DNA from: Bacteriovoracales bacterium
Lineage (GTDB): Bacteria; Bdellovibrionota; Bacteriovoracia; Bacteriovoracales; Bacteriovoracaceae
Direction: 5' to 3'
Length of the DNA stretch: 64,000 bases
NCBI GenBank assembly: GCA_030149295.1
Contig: JASBRV010000041.1
Coordinates: forward strand, 86,789 to 150,788
Shown: in pieces, positions 1 through 9,333 of the stretch
How positions within the stretch are numbered: position 1 is the first letter of the stretch
Layout of the letters: the number at the start of each line of letters is the position of its first letter
The notes under the pieces: generated by a model
What the model was told of the DNA's origin: nothing
The model's database searches: none
The model's input: the letters and a program-made list of their open reading frames with translations, nothing else
Program-made: the position numbers and the translations under genes

Positions 1-1
1 A

Positions 2-658
2 GTCGCAGCGAATTCTATTGAGAGAATGGGTGAAAATACTAATGAGGCCAATTACAAAGTCGCTCAACGAGCCGCCCATGGCCTACGGGCAGTGATCAAA
101 GATAACCCCAATGCCCTAAAGAGACTCTTTGGAAAAAAATCTGAGGAAAGTGACCATATTATCAATCACTCGATTAATGTCTGTGGTTTTGCTACCAAGC
201 TGGCTGAACATCTCAAATTTAAAGATGATCAAATTAATAATATTGCAACAGCAGCTCTCATGCATGACATTGGCCTCACTCAAATTCCTATAGAAGACCT
301 CCCTTTGTTTGAAAAAGACTATATGGAAATGACACCAGAAGAAAAAGTTCGCTACGGAAAGCACCCTAAAGTGTCTTTGGACCTTCTCTCTGGTAAAGAT
401 TTTATCTCAAAAGAAGTCGAAGACCTCATCATTAATCATGAAGAAGATTTGACCGGCCAAGGCCCAATGAAGAATAAAAAACTCACTCCTGCCCAGGAGT
501 GCCTAAGTCTTTGCAATGCTTTTGATAAGAGGCTCTTTACGAAAAAGGAAAGCCCCGCTGATGCCTATAAAGTCTTTCAGCTCGACTACATTGGCCGCTA
601 CAATCTAGAACTTATCCAACGGCTTGAAACTGTCCTCAAAGAAGAAGGGTTATTATGA
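2..658 (+). CDS. HD-GYP-like domain protein, 5' end cut by window
   Basis: The reading frame is open to the window edge: codons at 2-25 have no stop, so the ATG at 26 may be internal and an N-terminal domain may lie upstream. The visible part has an HD core (MHDIG) followed by the helix pattern of HD-GYP phosphodiesterases. Where the family has HHE...GYP, this protein has NHEEDLTGQGP, so one histidine and the GYP signature are altered. HD-GYP enzymes normally hydrolyse cyclic di-GMP in the cytoplasm. Here binding without catalysis, or a different nucleotide, is equally possible. It overlaps the next gene by four bases (ATGA), so the two are probably co-translated. Confidence 0.75.
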   Translation, partial: VAANSIERMGENTNEANYKVAQRAAHGLRAVIKDNPNALKRLFGKKSEESDHIINHSINVCGFATKLAEHLKFKDDQINNIATAALMHDIGLTQIPIEDLPLFEKDYMEMTPEEKVRYGKHPKVSLDLLSGKDFISKEVEDLIINHEEDLTGQGPMKNKKLTPAQECLSLCNAFDKRLFTKKESPADAYKVFQLDYIGRYNLELIQRLETVLKEEGLL

Positions 659-963
659 AGTATCTTATCTTTCTTGCCTTAATTTCTTTGGTCAGTTGTA
701 TGTCTGATAAAGAAAAAGAAATGATTAAAGATTGTGATGGACTTGCCATGAAATATTATCGAGGCCTTCCAAAGCCTTCGAAACTCTACGTTAAGCATTG
801 TAAAAGCATAGAAGCTTCCCTGGAATACACACCTGAAAGATGTAAAAAGGCCATGGGTCAACTTATGCTCAGAGGAAGTGAAAAGCATGTGAAGAAACTC
901 TTTGGTGAAAGAATCATGGAATGCTTTAACCAAGTCGACCTTGAGCGCTTTCTTACAAAATAA
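655..963 (+). CDS. Small lipoprotein of unknown function
   Basis: This 102-residue protein starts with a short Sec signal and a lipobox (SLVSC, Cys at about residue 15), so it should be a lipid-anchored envelope protein. The mature part is basic and contains four further Cys residues (DC, HC, RC, EC contexts), enough for two disulfides. I do not recognise a family. It is translationally coupled to the HD-GYP-like gene (ATGA overlap), and its last 11 bases overlap the 3' end of the convergent rapA-like gene. Confidence 0.7.
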   Translation: MKYLIFLALISLVSCMSDKEKEMIKDCDGLAMKYYRGLPKPSKLYVKHCKSIEASLEYTPERCKKAMGQLMLRGSEKHVKKLFGERIMECFNQVDLERFLTK

Positions 964-3679
964 CCCGAACGGCTTCAAGTCTTAAGCGCACTTGCCTTGC
1001 ATGATCAAGCATCACTTTTTTCATCGCCCTTAGTAAATCAACCTCTTCTTCATCAATGCTAGGATTAACTTTCGCGAGGGCACTCATTCTATTAATCTCC
1101 TCATCCATCGAAGTCACAAGCTCTAGGACTTGTTTTTCGATGAGGGATTCGGCCTTATTCCCAGCGATCACCTGTGCCTGTTTCAGAAGTCCCTTGATAA
1201 GCTTCTTTGGTAAACGACTAGCACGATCAATCACCTCTCGATCTCCAGCAATCAGTTTTTCATCCAAAGTTGGCTTATCCCATTTTTCCGCAAAATCTTC
1301 ACCATCCTTATCAATAAGCACTCGAATCAGAGTTGGGGGAAAGAATCGCTTAATATCAAGAAAGTCTGGGGCAGGACAATCCGTAACAAAGAAAGCCTCA
1401 ACAAAGGACTTTTTCCCCCCACCACCTTTTCTTGTGGCCACAGTCATATTGCCATAAGACTCGCTCAGAATAAGATTACTAATTTCCCTTACCATTGGAT
1501 GATCCCAATTGATGAATTGGTAATCCTCTCTTTCTAGCGCCTCACTCCTATCAAAAGTAATTGTTTGCCCCTCTGCTTCGAGATAAGGGAAGTGAGGTAT
1601 AAACATATTATCATTGGGTTTTATGTAAGATGCCATTTCGTGGAGGTCTTCAACATCCACCCCAAAGCAGTCAAAGGTATCTTCCATAAATTCTTTGAGT
1701 TTATGGTCTTTATCTGATTCACGAATGGTGCGCACCAGAGAATGCCCCACCTCGGGATCAAAAGAATTCATTTCGATTAAAAGATCTCGACTTTCTTCCA
1801 TTTGCGATTCAAGATCGAGACGATAATTCTTAATCTTAGAAAAGAGGTCCTTACAATCTTTTGGGGATTTTTGAGCACTTAAAACTTCATGAATTTCCGT
1901 GGAAAAATGAACAAAGACTGGTGTACCAACAGAGCTAAACTTCTTAAAGCTATCTAGCCCCTCTTCATAAATATGAAACAGAGTTTCTTCCCATGTTTCC
2001 TTAATAAAAGGCACGTGAATTTGAATATCGGCTTTTTGACCGATACGATCGAGGCGACCAATTCTCTGCTCGAGAAGATCTGGCTTCTTTGGTAAATCGA
2101 AAAGCACTAGATGATGAGCAAATTCAAAGTTTCTACCTTCGGAACCAATTTCAGTACAAAGAAGAATCTGTGCTCCCGATTCATTGGCAAAAAAGGCAGC
2201 TTGCCGATCTCTCGCCATAAGGCTTAAACCAGAGTGAAAGAGGGCCGTCTTTATTTGCGCATCGTTTTCTTTAACAAACTTTTCTAAGGCCACAATTTGT
2301 TTTTTACTGTGACAAATAAGAAGAACTTTCTCATTTGTATTTCTTAAAAAATCTAAAAGCCATAGGGCCTTTTCTTGAAAGCCTAAAAACTCTTCCCCAT
2401 CATCTTGCCCATAAAGAGGGTATTCCTTAAGAATTCTTTTGGGAAAGAAATCATACTCTTTTCGCATGGCCTGTCGGGTGTTTCTAAAAAAGACCCTACC
2501 CGTACCATGACGGTCAATAAGCTCCTTAATGATTTTCTTTTTATTCTGAGAAAGATCATCGAGACAGAGTTGAAAACTCTCTTCGTCGAGCCATTCTTTA
2601 AGGTGTTTTAGACTTTTTTCACTAAGATCCTCTTGAATGAGCTCTTTTGCGGCCACGGCGACAGCTTCATAACCTTGCACTTCTTTTTTGAACTCTTCAA
2701 AATTATTGTATCGATCGGGATCGAGGAGTCTTAAGCGATCAAAATGGCCACTCATTCCCAGCTGTTCAGGCGTCGCTGTCAAGAGGAGCACAGAGGGAAT
2801 CCTCCCACAGATTTTTTCTAAAAAAGGATACTCGAAGCCTTCTTCTTCCCTTTTATATTGATGGGCTTCATCAATAACGAGAATATCAAATTCTGCTTCC
2901 TCTAACATCTCTTGAGCTAGTTTTGAGCCTTTAAGAAGGCCTAGAGAAACCACGACTCTTTCATTTTGTAAGAAAGGATTTACTCCGGGCTCTGGAGGTG
3001 TTTCTTGATTGATGGCCGCAAAGCCCAATTGAAATTTTCGATGAAGTTCAAAGAACCACTGATACACCAGAGAATCAGGAACGACGACAAGAACTCTTTG
3101 AGCCCTCCCAGTCACCACTTGCTGATGGATAATAAGACAAGCTTCAATCGTTTTTCCCAGGCCTACTTCATCGGCAAGCAGCACACGTGGAGATTGGCGT
3201 TTTAAAACCTCATTAGCGATAAAAAACTGATGAGGAATGAGACTTATCCTTCCCCCAAACAGTCCCTTACCTGGGGATGTTTCCCAATCTTTAACCAAGT
3301 CCAATGTCTTCAATCTTAACTGAAAAAATTTTTCACTATCGACTTGGCCATTAAAGAGTTTTTCTTCTGGATTATTAAAAGCGAGATGATCGTCAAGGTC
3401 CTCTTCTCCAATGGTTATTCCCTCACCTTTATAAGTAATGAGCCCATTTTCTTCTTCCAAAGATTCAATGACGAGTTGTTGACCTTCTCGGGACTTAATT
3501 TGATCGCCCACTTCAAAGCGCACCCTCTTTAAGGGAGCCGACTTCATGCCATAAACTCTTTCGGTATCTCCAGCAGCAAATAAGACTTTTAATTGCTTCT
3601 CACCAACTTCAACGATGAGACCAAGACCCAGCTCAGGTTCAGTTTCACTCATGAACCTTTGGCCACTTAAAATTTTCAT
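953..3679 (-). CDS. rapA: RapA-like SNF2 helicase, RNA polymerase-associated
   Basis: A 908-residue Swi2/Snf2 ATPase. RapA binds RNA polymerase and helps recycle it after transcription. An N-terminal Tudor-like region (about 1-110) precedes the helicase core: motif I LADEVGLGKTIEA at about residue 168, motif II VIDEAHQ, motif III LLTATP, and motif VI QRIGRLDRIGQ in the second lobe. The C-terminal 300 residues match the layout of the RapA polymerase-binding region. E. coli RapA is 968 residues, so this is close to full length. The ATG at 3679 has an AGGG-type ribosome binding site about six bases upstream. A second ATG nine codons in is less well spaced. Confidence 0.9.
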   Translation of the reverse strand: MKILSGQRFMSETEPELGLGLIVEVGEKQLKVLFAAGDTERVYGMKSAPLKRVRFEVGDQIKSREGQQLVIESLEEENGLITYKGEGITIGEEDLDDHLAFNNPEEKLFNGQVDSEKFFQLRLKTLDLVKDWETSPGKGLFGGRISLIPHQFFIANEVLKRQSPRVLLADEVGLGKTIEACLIIHQQVVTGRAQRVLVVVPDSLVYQWFFELHRKFQLGFAAINQETPPEPGVNPFLQNERVVVSLGLLKGSKLAQEMLEEAEFDILVIDEAHQYKREEEGFEYPFLEKICGRIPSVLLLTATPEQLGMSGHFDRLRLLDPDRYNNFEEFKKEVQGYEAVAVAAKELIQEDLSEKSLKHLKEWLDEESFQLCLDDLSQNKKKIIKELIDRHGTGRVFFRNTRQAMRKEYDFFPKRILKEYPLYGQDDGEEFLGFQEKALWLLDFLRNTNEKVLLICHSKKQIVALEKFVKENDAQIKTALFHSGLSLMARDRQAAFFANESGAQILLCTEIGSEGRNFEFAHHLVLFDLPKKPDLLEQRIGRLDRIGQKADIQIHVPFIKETWEETLFHIYEEGLDSFKKFSSVGTPVFVHFSTEIHEVLSAQKSPKDCKDLFSKIKNYRLDLESQMEESRDLLIEMNSFDPEVGHSLVRTIRESDKDHKLKEFMEDTFDCFGVDVEDLHEMASYIKPNDNMFIPHFPYLEAEGQTITFDRSEALEREDYQFINWDHPMVREISNLILSESYGNMTVATRKGGGGKKSFVEAFFVTDCPAPDFLDIKRFFPPTLIRVLIDKDGEDFAEKWDKPTLDEKLIAGDREVIDRASRLPKKLIKGLLKQAQVIAGNKAESLIEKQVLELVTSMDEEINRMSALAKVNPSIDEEEVDLLRAMKKVMLDHARQVRLRLEAVRVIL

Positions 3680-3686
3680 TCAAACC

Positions 3687-3869
3687 CTAAACGTTAAATA
3701 TGTAAATGAGAGCTCCTGCTATCGCCACTCCAAAGAATATAGCAAGCTGAAGTTTTCCACTTTTCTTTTCCGACTCGCTATAGCCTTCTAAAGCTTGTTG
3801 CTTTTCTCTCATTTTTTTTTGTTTTACTTTTTCTGCTCTCTTTTGAGCTTTTCTTTGTTTTCTGTCCAT
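3687..3869 (-). CDS. Small tail-anchored membrane protein
   Basis: About 60 residues. A very basic first half (runs of Lys/Arg/Gln, probably helical) is followed by one C-terminal hydrophobic segment (LAIFFGVAIAGALIYIF), the pattern of a tail-anchored inner membrane protein. I chose the ATG at 3869 because AGGAG lies ten bases upstream of it. The longer frame from 3890 would use TTG and would contain that site inside the coding sequence. It lies eight bases upstream of rapA on the same strand and is probably co-transcribed with it. Function unknown. Confidence 0.6.
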   Translation of the reverse strand: MDRKQRKAQKRAEKVKQKKMREKQQALEGYSESEKKSGKLQLAIFFGVAIAGALIYIFNV

Positions 3870-3994
3870 TAAAACTTCACTCCTGCCCAAAGAAACGTTT
3901 AAGGGTTGGTCTTAATTTTCTTGACTCTATTAGCAAATTTTAACAATGTTTAAACAAAGAGAATAGTGTTGAAATCATAAAAGAGCTTGTTACG

Positions 3995-4645
3995 ATGCGC
4001 ATTAATTACAAAATTGACTGGCTGGCCCTAGGGGGAATGGATGGCTCGAAAAGCCTCAATCCCAAAAAATACCTGATTCTTGAAAACTCCCTCAAGATTA
4101 TTAGCCAAGAAGGTCTTCACAATCTAAGCATCACCGAAATTGCCAAAGCGACAGATATCTCAAAACCTCTGGTCCTTTACCACTACGAAACTAAAGAACG
4201 AATTCTTGAGGACTTGTGCTTCTATCTCTTCAAGATGGGTGAATACTTTCAATCTTCAACTTTAAAAGAAGAGACAAGTTTTGAAACGAAAATACGTGAT
4301 TGTATCAAGGCAACTTTTCGCTGGTACTTATTTAATAAAGAAGTCTCAGACTTTCTCTTTCTTTTACCCCACTTGAGAGACAAGACCTTGCGTTTAAAAA
4401 AGAATCAAGAAGAAGCCGACCTTAATCAAACTCGACTATGGGAGAGAATATTTCTTGAGAGTTTAAGGTTTCAATCTATGGAACAATTACGAATCACCGT
4501 TTTTGGGGTTAAATCTCTTCTCATGGGAAGTCTTTTGAATATCATCCACTTAGATGAGCGGGACCAATATCTTGATCACGCTCTTCGTTTAAAATTTAAC
4601 CTTGAGACCCTCCTTTCAGTGGAGCTACCGTCCTTTGAATTCTAA
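3995..4645 (+). CDS. TetR/AcrR family transcriptional regulator
   Basis: The N-terminal third holds a TetR-type helix-turn-helix (ILENSLKIISQEG...LSITEIAKATDIS...LVLYHYETKERIL). The remaining 140 residues are helical, as expected for the ligand-binding and dimer domain. Such proteins usually repress neighbouring genes until they bind a small molecule. Its 3' end overlaps the start of an SDR-like gene, so both should share a transcript. The ligand cannot be told from sequence. An in-frame ATG at 4037 is an alternative start but has its G-rich stretch too close. Confidence 0.8.
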   Translation: MRINYKIDWLALGGMDGSKSLNPKKYLILENSLKIISQEGLHNLSITEIAKATDISKPLVLYHYETKERILEDLCFYLFKMGEYFQSSTLKEETSFETKIRDCIKATFRWYLFNKEVSDFLFLLPHLRDKTLRLKKNQEEADLNQTRLWERIFLESLRFQSMEQLRITVFGVKSLLMGSLLNIIHLDERDQYLDHALRLKFNLETLLSVELPSFEF

Positions 4646-5369
4646 AACGATCTCACTTATTGGAAGAGGATGGCTCTCTCAACTTTTCGAAAGCTACCTA
4701 AATCAGCAAGGCTTTAATCAAATCGATGTCTACTCTAGAAGTCAAAAGCCACAATTTGAACTTGGAGGACAAGCCCCCCTTCCTAGTGCTATTCTTAACT
4801 CTCATGCCATTTATATTATGGTGCCACCACGAAGTCCGGGTTATCTTGAAGGCTTAAAGACTCTCTCTGAAAAGCTCCCCCCTACAACACTGGTTATTTT
4901 AGTTAGCTCAACAGGAGTTTATGGCCAAAGTACTGGTAATCTTGATGAAGAAATAGTTCCTGAGCTTAAAAATGAAAGGAATCACAAATTATGGCTGGCC
5001 GAAGAAACAATTCGCAATCTCCAAAGAAGTACCATCATCAGATCGGCAGGGCAAATAGGTCCTGAGCGGTATCCTGCTCTTTCATTGATAGAAAAGGAGA
5101 TTCTTATTAATGGAAATGCTAGGGCCAATATCATTCACAGTATAGATCTTTGTCGTATTTTAGAGCTCCCTCTCATTACCAATTTTGAAGGCAAGACTAT
5201 AAATGCCGTGAGTCCTTATCACCCTTATAAGAAAGACTTCTATCGTGATCAGGCTCAATCCCTTGGTCTAAAGCCACCTATATTTAGAGAGGGAGATTAT
5301 GAAGAAAAGATCATCTCCTCCATTCATTTAAAAGATTTTTCTTTTAAGCGCGAAAGATGCCAAGTTTAA
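4635..5369 (+). CDS. NAD(P)-dependent epimerase/dehydratase-like (YeeZ type SDR)
   Basis: Extended-SDR-like Rossmann protein. The glycine-rich start is ISLIGRGWLSQ rather than a classical GxxGxxG, and the SSTGVYG segment is typical of the active-site serine region of this branch. It resembles the YeeZ type of NAD(P)-binding proteins whose substrate is unknown. I place the start at TTG 4635, ten bases after GGAG and overlapping the TetR stop by 11 bases. The frame is open back to TTG 4602. It is probably co-translated with the TetR gene and ends in a four-base convergent overlap with the sensor protein at 5366. Confidence 0.7.
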   Translation: MNSKTISLIGRGWLSQLFESYLNQQGFNQIDVYSRSQKPQFELGGQAPLPSAILNSHAIYIMVPPRSPGYLEGLKTLSEKLPPTTLVILVSSTGVYGQSTGNLDEEIVPELKNERNHKLWLAEETIRNLQRSTIIRSAGQIGPERYPALSLIEKEILINGNARANIIHSIDLCRILELPLITNFEGKTINAVSPYHPYKKDFYRDQAQSLGLKPPIFREGDYEEKIISSIHLKDFSFKRERCQV

Positions 5370-7906
5370 GCCGCTGTTGGTTTATTCTTACCTTCTGGAA
5401 CAAACTCTTCGAGTGAGCGCTGAAAAAGGGAAAGCTCACTAGATAAAGCCTTTAATTCAAATTCTACTTTTTCAAATCTTAGGTAACGGCTATATTTTTG
5501 AATCCGAACAATTCTTTCAATCGCTGTAAAGAAGGGAAAGTGTGTTATGACTCCATATAATTCAGTAGCCACTCTTTCTAACTCCTCTCCATCTTTTTCT
5601 TGGAGATAATAATAAAGATCTGCAATAGCAACAGGATAATATTCAAGAAAGTCTCTCGTTGTATTTTCAATGATGTCCCAATCACCACCGAAGTGAGACC
5701 AAATATCTGAAGCGGTTACTTTACCTTCATTTTGTAGACTTTCTTTTTGTAACTTAGCCAATTCTTCTGGTGAAACACCTATCACTCGCTCAGCGGCACA
5801 ATAAAAGCCAATCCCGGACATTCCATCGTTGTGATCAAAAAAGACCTCACCTTGAAGAAGCTCAACAAGACCAATAAAATCACTGCTTTTGTGATTGCGG
5901 GTAGTATAGTCTAAGGCTTCTTGAGAATGAAGAGTATCAAAGCCTTTTACCGGTTTATTTTCCACATGATTAAGAATAGTCCAATCAGTTTGCACCCAGC
6001 CCTCGGCGTCCGTCATCACCAAGAATGATAAAATCCCGTGTCGAGTGCTCGTAAACTTTGTGTCTATTCGTATATGAACTTTAGTCTCATCTTTAAAGGT
6101 AAGTGCAGAATTCACAAGATTATTGAGTGCAAGCTTTAATTTTATACTATCTACCCACAGGTATTGATCTAAGCCCTCTCTGATCTCAACGGTTACTTCA
6201 CTGCCCCCATTTAAAGCAATACGATTCCAGCGTTTTTCAAGCCCTTTTAAAAAGCCATTCATATCAGTGAGAATGCTCTGAGAGCCTTCTTTAAGGCCTT
6301 GATTAATATTTTCTCCCCAAAGATATTCAAGCTGTTTTTTAATCGTTTGAAGTTTATCACCTTGACCTAACTCAACTTGCTTATGATGAGAAATTTCTTC
6401 ATTGACCATATCCACTAAATCATCAAGTAAAATGCCCACTTTCGTAATGTATTCCAGCTTAGAGCGTCTCGCATGGAGAGCCTTTCGACTCATGTCGACG
6501 AGTTTTCTTTCAAATTCAAATCTCTTAGAATCATCATGAATAATCATCAAGTGAAGATCAACTTCAGGAAAGGGAATATTAAAAAGGCTCACCGAACCAG
6601 CAACCTCACGACCATTATTCACCTGAAAGAGCCAATCTTGCTGAACTGTTTTTCCTTCCTTGGTGTCGCTGAGAGAAGTTTTCAATCTTTCCAAGGAAGA
6701 CCTACCGTCTAGTTGATATAGAGGAAAGAGAATTGCTGGATGGAGTTTGTCATAGTCTAATCCCTCTCCCACACCAAAAAATAATTGCCCTGCTTGATTA
6801 ATGGCCTTAATTTGTCCTTCTCCAAACAGCAGTGCTGGTACTTGTAAATTATCAAAGAGTGTTTGAAAACGCTCTTCTGCTAACTTTTGATGGGTGATAT
6901 CCCTCACTGTTCCAACGATAAGGGGTTGTGAGAGGTCGGATCTTTTCTTGGCATAATAGTGGAGCCAATAGCGTTTTTTATTTTTGGTTACCAAGTCAAC
7001 TTGAACATCAAGAATATCTCCTCTTTTTACACAATTTTCAAACGCTGTCATAAACTTCTTCTGACTTTGCGGGCTAAAACGGTTGACTTCATCATCTAAA
7101 TGAATGACTTGTGAGGCATCCTCTTGTTCGAAAATTCCCGATAGGAAATTTGATCTCTTGGTAAGTTTGGTTTCAAAATTTACTTCCCATGAAAAGGTAT
7201 TACCTCGAATTTCACTTTCTTTTATGACACCTTGAAGTCGACTCCTTTCTCTCTCAAGATAGTGATAATCTTTTTTCCAAGGTATATAGACGAAGTAGAA
7301 GACCGTTAAAAGGAGAACAAAGAAAGAAAGGCATGTACCAACTAATATTTTATATCTGATCTTTTCAAGACCCTTTCGGTTCTCTCTGACCTTACTGAGT
7401 AGAGGCGAAGAGGTATCTAGAGTCTTAATTAAATAACTTCTCATTTGGGGAAAGAGATTTTTGTTTTTAACAAAACCATTTCTTTTTAAATCCTGAATCA
7501 TATGTTTTTGAACTTTTCCAAGATGGATAAAAGTCTCAAGATAATCAAAATTTCGATCATATAAAAGATCATTAAAGAAGTTAGTATTGAAGTAACTATT
7601 TTTATTTCTATTTTTTAAATTATGAAGATACTCATGATATTCAAAAGAAGATTTTTGAAAGTCAGCAAGATAGGCACTTGATTGGATGCGCTTATTTTTC
7701 CTGGCAAGCTCATCACTTATACGCCCCACAGAGAGAGTTGTCCGATAAAAACCCTCTAACTGGTTGAGGGATAATGACGCTTCATCAATAGACTTTTGAA
7801 TTTGCACCAAAAAGAAAAGGCCTAAAAAGCCTATCGCCACAAAACTCGTGGTGATAAGCAGAAAGGGAGTTCTAATACTTTTGTTTACTGAGAGCGGCTT
7901 CATCAT
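5366..7906 (-). CDS. Hybrid sensor-kinase-like protein, degenerate phosphotransfer sites
   Basis: An 846-residue membrane protein. It has TM1 at about 13-34, an extracytoplasmic helical sensor to about 187, and TM2 at about 188-210. Two PAS-like domains follow (one with the C-terminal signature VGTVRDITHQK), then a DHp-like helical pair, an HATPase-like domain (LNNLVNSALTF in place of the N box) and a C-terminal HPt-like bundle. At the place where the DHp His should be (S-H-E-I-R) the sequence reads T-K-V-G-I. Where HPt has A-H-x-L-K-G it reads A-T-E-L-Y-G. Both phospho-histidines therefore appear lost, which suggests a sensing scaffold rather than a kinase. It follows serS on the same strand by 37 bases. 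Confidence 0.75.
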   Translation of the reverse strand: MMKPLSVNKSIRTPFLLITTSFVAIGFLGLFFLVQIQKSIDEASLSLNQLEGFYRTTLSVGRISDELARKNKRIQSSAYLADFQKSSFEYHEYLHNLKNRNKNSYFNTNFFNDLLYDRNFDYLETFIHLGKVQKHMIQDLKRNGFVKNKNLFPQMRSYLIKTLDTSSPLLSKVRENRKGLEKIRYKILVGTCLSFFVLLLTVFYFVYIPWKKDYHYLERERSRLQGVIKESEIRGNTFSWEVNFETKLTKRSNFLSGIFEQEDASQVIHLDDEVNRFSPQSQKKFMTAFENCVKRGDILDVQVDLVTKNKKRYWLHYYAKKRSDLSQPLIVGTVRDITHQKLAEERFQTLFDNLQVPALLFGEGQIKAINQAGQLFFGVGEGLDYDKLHPAILFPLYQLDGRSSLERLKTSLSDTKEGKTVQQDWLFQVNNGREVAGSVSLFNIPFPEVDLHLMIIHDDSKRFEFERKLVDMSRKALHARRSKLEYITKVGILLDDLVDMVNEEISHHKQVELGQGDKLQTIKKQLEYLWGENINQGLKEGSQSILTDMNGFLKGLEKRWNRIALNGGSEVTVEIREGLDQYLWVDSIKLKLALNNLVNSALTFKDETKVHIRIDTKFTSTRHGILSFLVMTDAEGWVQTDWTILNHVENKPVKGFDTLHSQEALDYTTRNHKSSDFIGLVELLQGEVFFDHNDGMSGIGFYCAAERVIGVSPEELAKLQKESLQNEGKVTASDIWSHFGGDWDIIENTTRDFLEYYPVAIADLYYYLQEKDGEELERVATELYGVITHFPFFTAIERIVRIQKYSRYLRFEKVEFELKALSSELSLFQRSLEEFVPEGKNKPTAA

Positions 7907-7943
7907 TCTCTTTTTCGGTAAGTTTGAGCAGGCCCTGTAGTTT

Positions 7944-9212
7944 TTAGCCTTTTATTTTCTCTAAACCGCCCATAAATGGTCGCAATGCCATGGGAATATT
8001 GACACTTCCATCTTCATTTTGATGATTTTCCAAAAGGCTGACTAAAATCCTCGGTGTCGCAATCGCCGTGTTATTAAGAGTGTGAACAAACTTTACCTGC
8101 CCTTGTCCATCACGATATCTGGTGTTGGTTCTTCTTGCCTGCCAATCGTAGAGAGAGGAACAAGAGTGAGTTTCCCGATACTTTTCTTCACTTGGAACCC
8201 AACATTCAACATCAAACATCTTCACTTTTCCTGTGCCCATGTCGCCCGTACAACATTCAACCACACGATAGGGAAGCTCTAGCTCTTTTACAATTTCTAA
8301 GGATGTTTCCAAAAGAGCTTGGTGCCACTTGGCACTTTCCTTAGGATCATTTTTACATAGAACATATTGTTCTACTTTCATAAATTGGTGAACCCTGATG
8401 AGACCCCGTACATCACGGCCGTAACTCCCTGCTTCTCTTCTAAAACAAGGACTATAACCCGCGTATAAAATAGGAAGCTGATCTTCTTTTAGAATATCCC
8501 CCCCATGCAAGCTATTAAGCTGCACTTCTGCAGTACCTGAAAGATAGAGGTCATCTTCAGGTAAGTGATAAACTTGGTCACGTCCTTCTGGAAAGTGACC
8601 TGTTCCGATAAGAGCATTCTCCCTAGCAAGAGAAGGAGAGGAAACGAGAGTGAAGCCCTTGGCCTTTAATTTCTCAAGTGCAAGACGATGAGTGGCCATC
8701 TCAAGGAGGACCATATCGTTTCTTAAAGAGTAAGAGCGTGATCCACAAACATTGGCAATTTTTTCAAATTCTGCCCAGCCATTTAGCTCAAGCAACTCCA
8801 CGTGGTCTTTGGGTTCAAAAGAAAATTTCGGTAAATCCCCACCTTTTTCTATTTCAACATTATCGTTTTCATCTTTTCCAATGGGTGCATCTTCTGCTGG
8901 TGGATTAGGGACTCGAAGGAGAAGATCTCTTAAGTCCTCTTCCAGCTTGGCAACAGCGGGCTTAAGATCATCGAGCTCTTTGCCGATTCGTCTTCCCTCT
9001 TCAATAAGCGCAGGCCTTTCCTCGGCGCTTGCTTTGGGGATTTTTTTAGAATGACTATTTCTCTTTTCTTGGAGGTCTTGCTGCTCGCGTTTTTTCCCTA
9101 AAAGCGCAGCGTCAATCTTTAATATCTCATCAACGGAGACACTACTATTTTTAAGCTCTATCGCCTTTTTAACTAACTCACTATTGTCACGAATAAATTT
9201 AATATCCAGCAT
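7944..9212 (-). CDS. serS: Seryl-tRNA synthetase
   Basis: A class II synthetase of 422 residues, the normal length, charging tRNA-Ser and tRNA-Sec with serine. The N-terminal 110 residues form the long antiparallel coiled-coil arm that grips the tRNA variable arm. Motif 2 is seen as FRREAGSYGRDVRGLIRVHQ and motif 3 as the region ending in NIPMALRPFMGG. The ATG at 9212 has AGGTG upstream. It is divergent from the receiver gene at 9334, with which it appears to share overlapping promoter elements. Confidence 0.97.
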   Translation of the reverse strand: MLDIKFIRDNSELVKKAIELKNSSVSVDEILKIDAALLGKKREQQDLQEKRNSHSKKIPKASAEERPALIEEGRRIGKELDDLKPAVAKLEEDLRDLLLRVPNPPAEDAPIGKDENDNVEIEKGGDLPKFSFEPKDHVELLELNGWAEFEKIANVCGSRSYSLRNDMVLLEMATHRLALEKLKAKGFTLVSSPSLARENALIGTGHFPEGRDQVYHLPEDDLYLSGTAEVQLNSLHGGDILKEDQLPILYAGYSPCFRREAGSYGRDVRGLIRVHQFMKVEQYVLCKNDPKESAKWHQALLETSLEIVKELELPYRVVECCTGDMGTGKVKMFDVECWVPSEEKYRETHSCSSLYDWQARRTNTRYRDGQGQVKFVHTLNNTAIATPRILVSLLENHQNEDGSVNIPMALRPFMGGLEKIKG

Positions 9213-9239
9213 AAAACACCTCAGAAAACTATTGGTGCA

Positions 9240-9268
9240 AATTTATGCTATTTTCTTCTCTTTGCCAA
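9240..9268 (-). promoter_or_regulatory. Predicted sigma70-type promoter for serS
   Basis: Read on the minus strand: TTGGCA (9268-9263), a 17-base spacer, then TAAATT (9245-9240), about 28 bases upstream of the serS ATG. It overlaps the opposite promoter at the -35 box. Matches are 5/6 and 4/6. Confidence 0.45.
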
Positions 9269-9289
9269 AGGATGTGATTAAACTATAGA
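9262..9289 (+). promoter_or_regulatory. Predicted sigma70-type promoter for the receiver gene
   Basis: TTGCCA at 9262-9267, a 16-base spacer and TATAGA at 9284-9289, 45 bases before the ATG at 9334. Matches are 5/6 and 4/6. The -35 box overlaps that of the divergent serS promoter. Confidence 0.45.
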
Positions 9290-9333
9290 TAATATTCTCT
9301 AATTTTCGCGCCACAAAAAAGGGAGTTCGCCTG

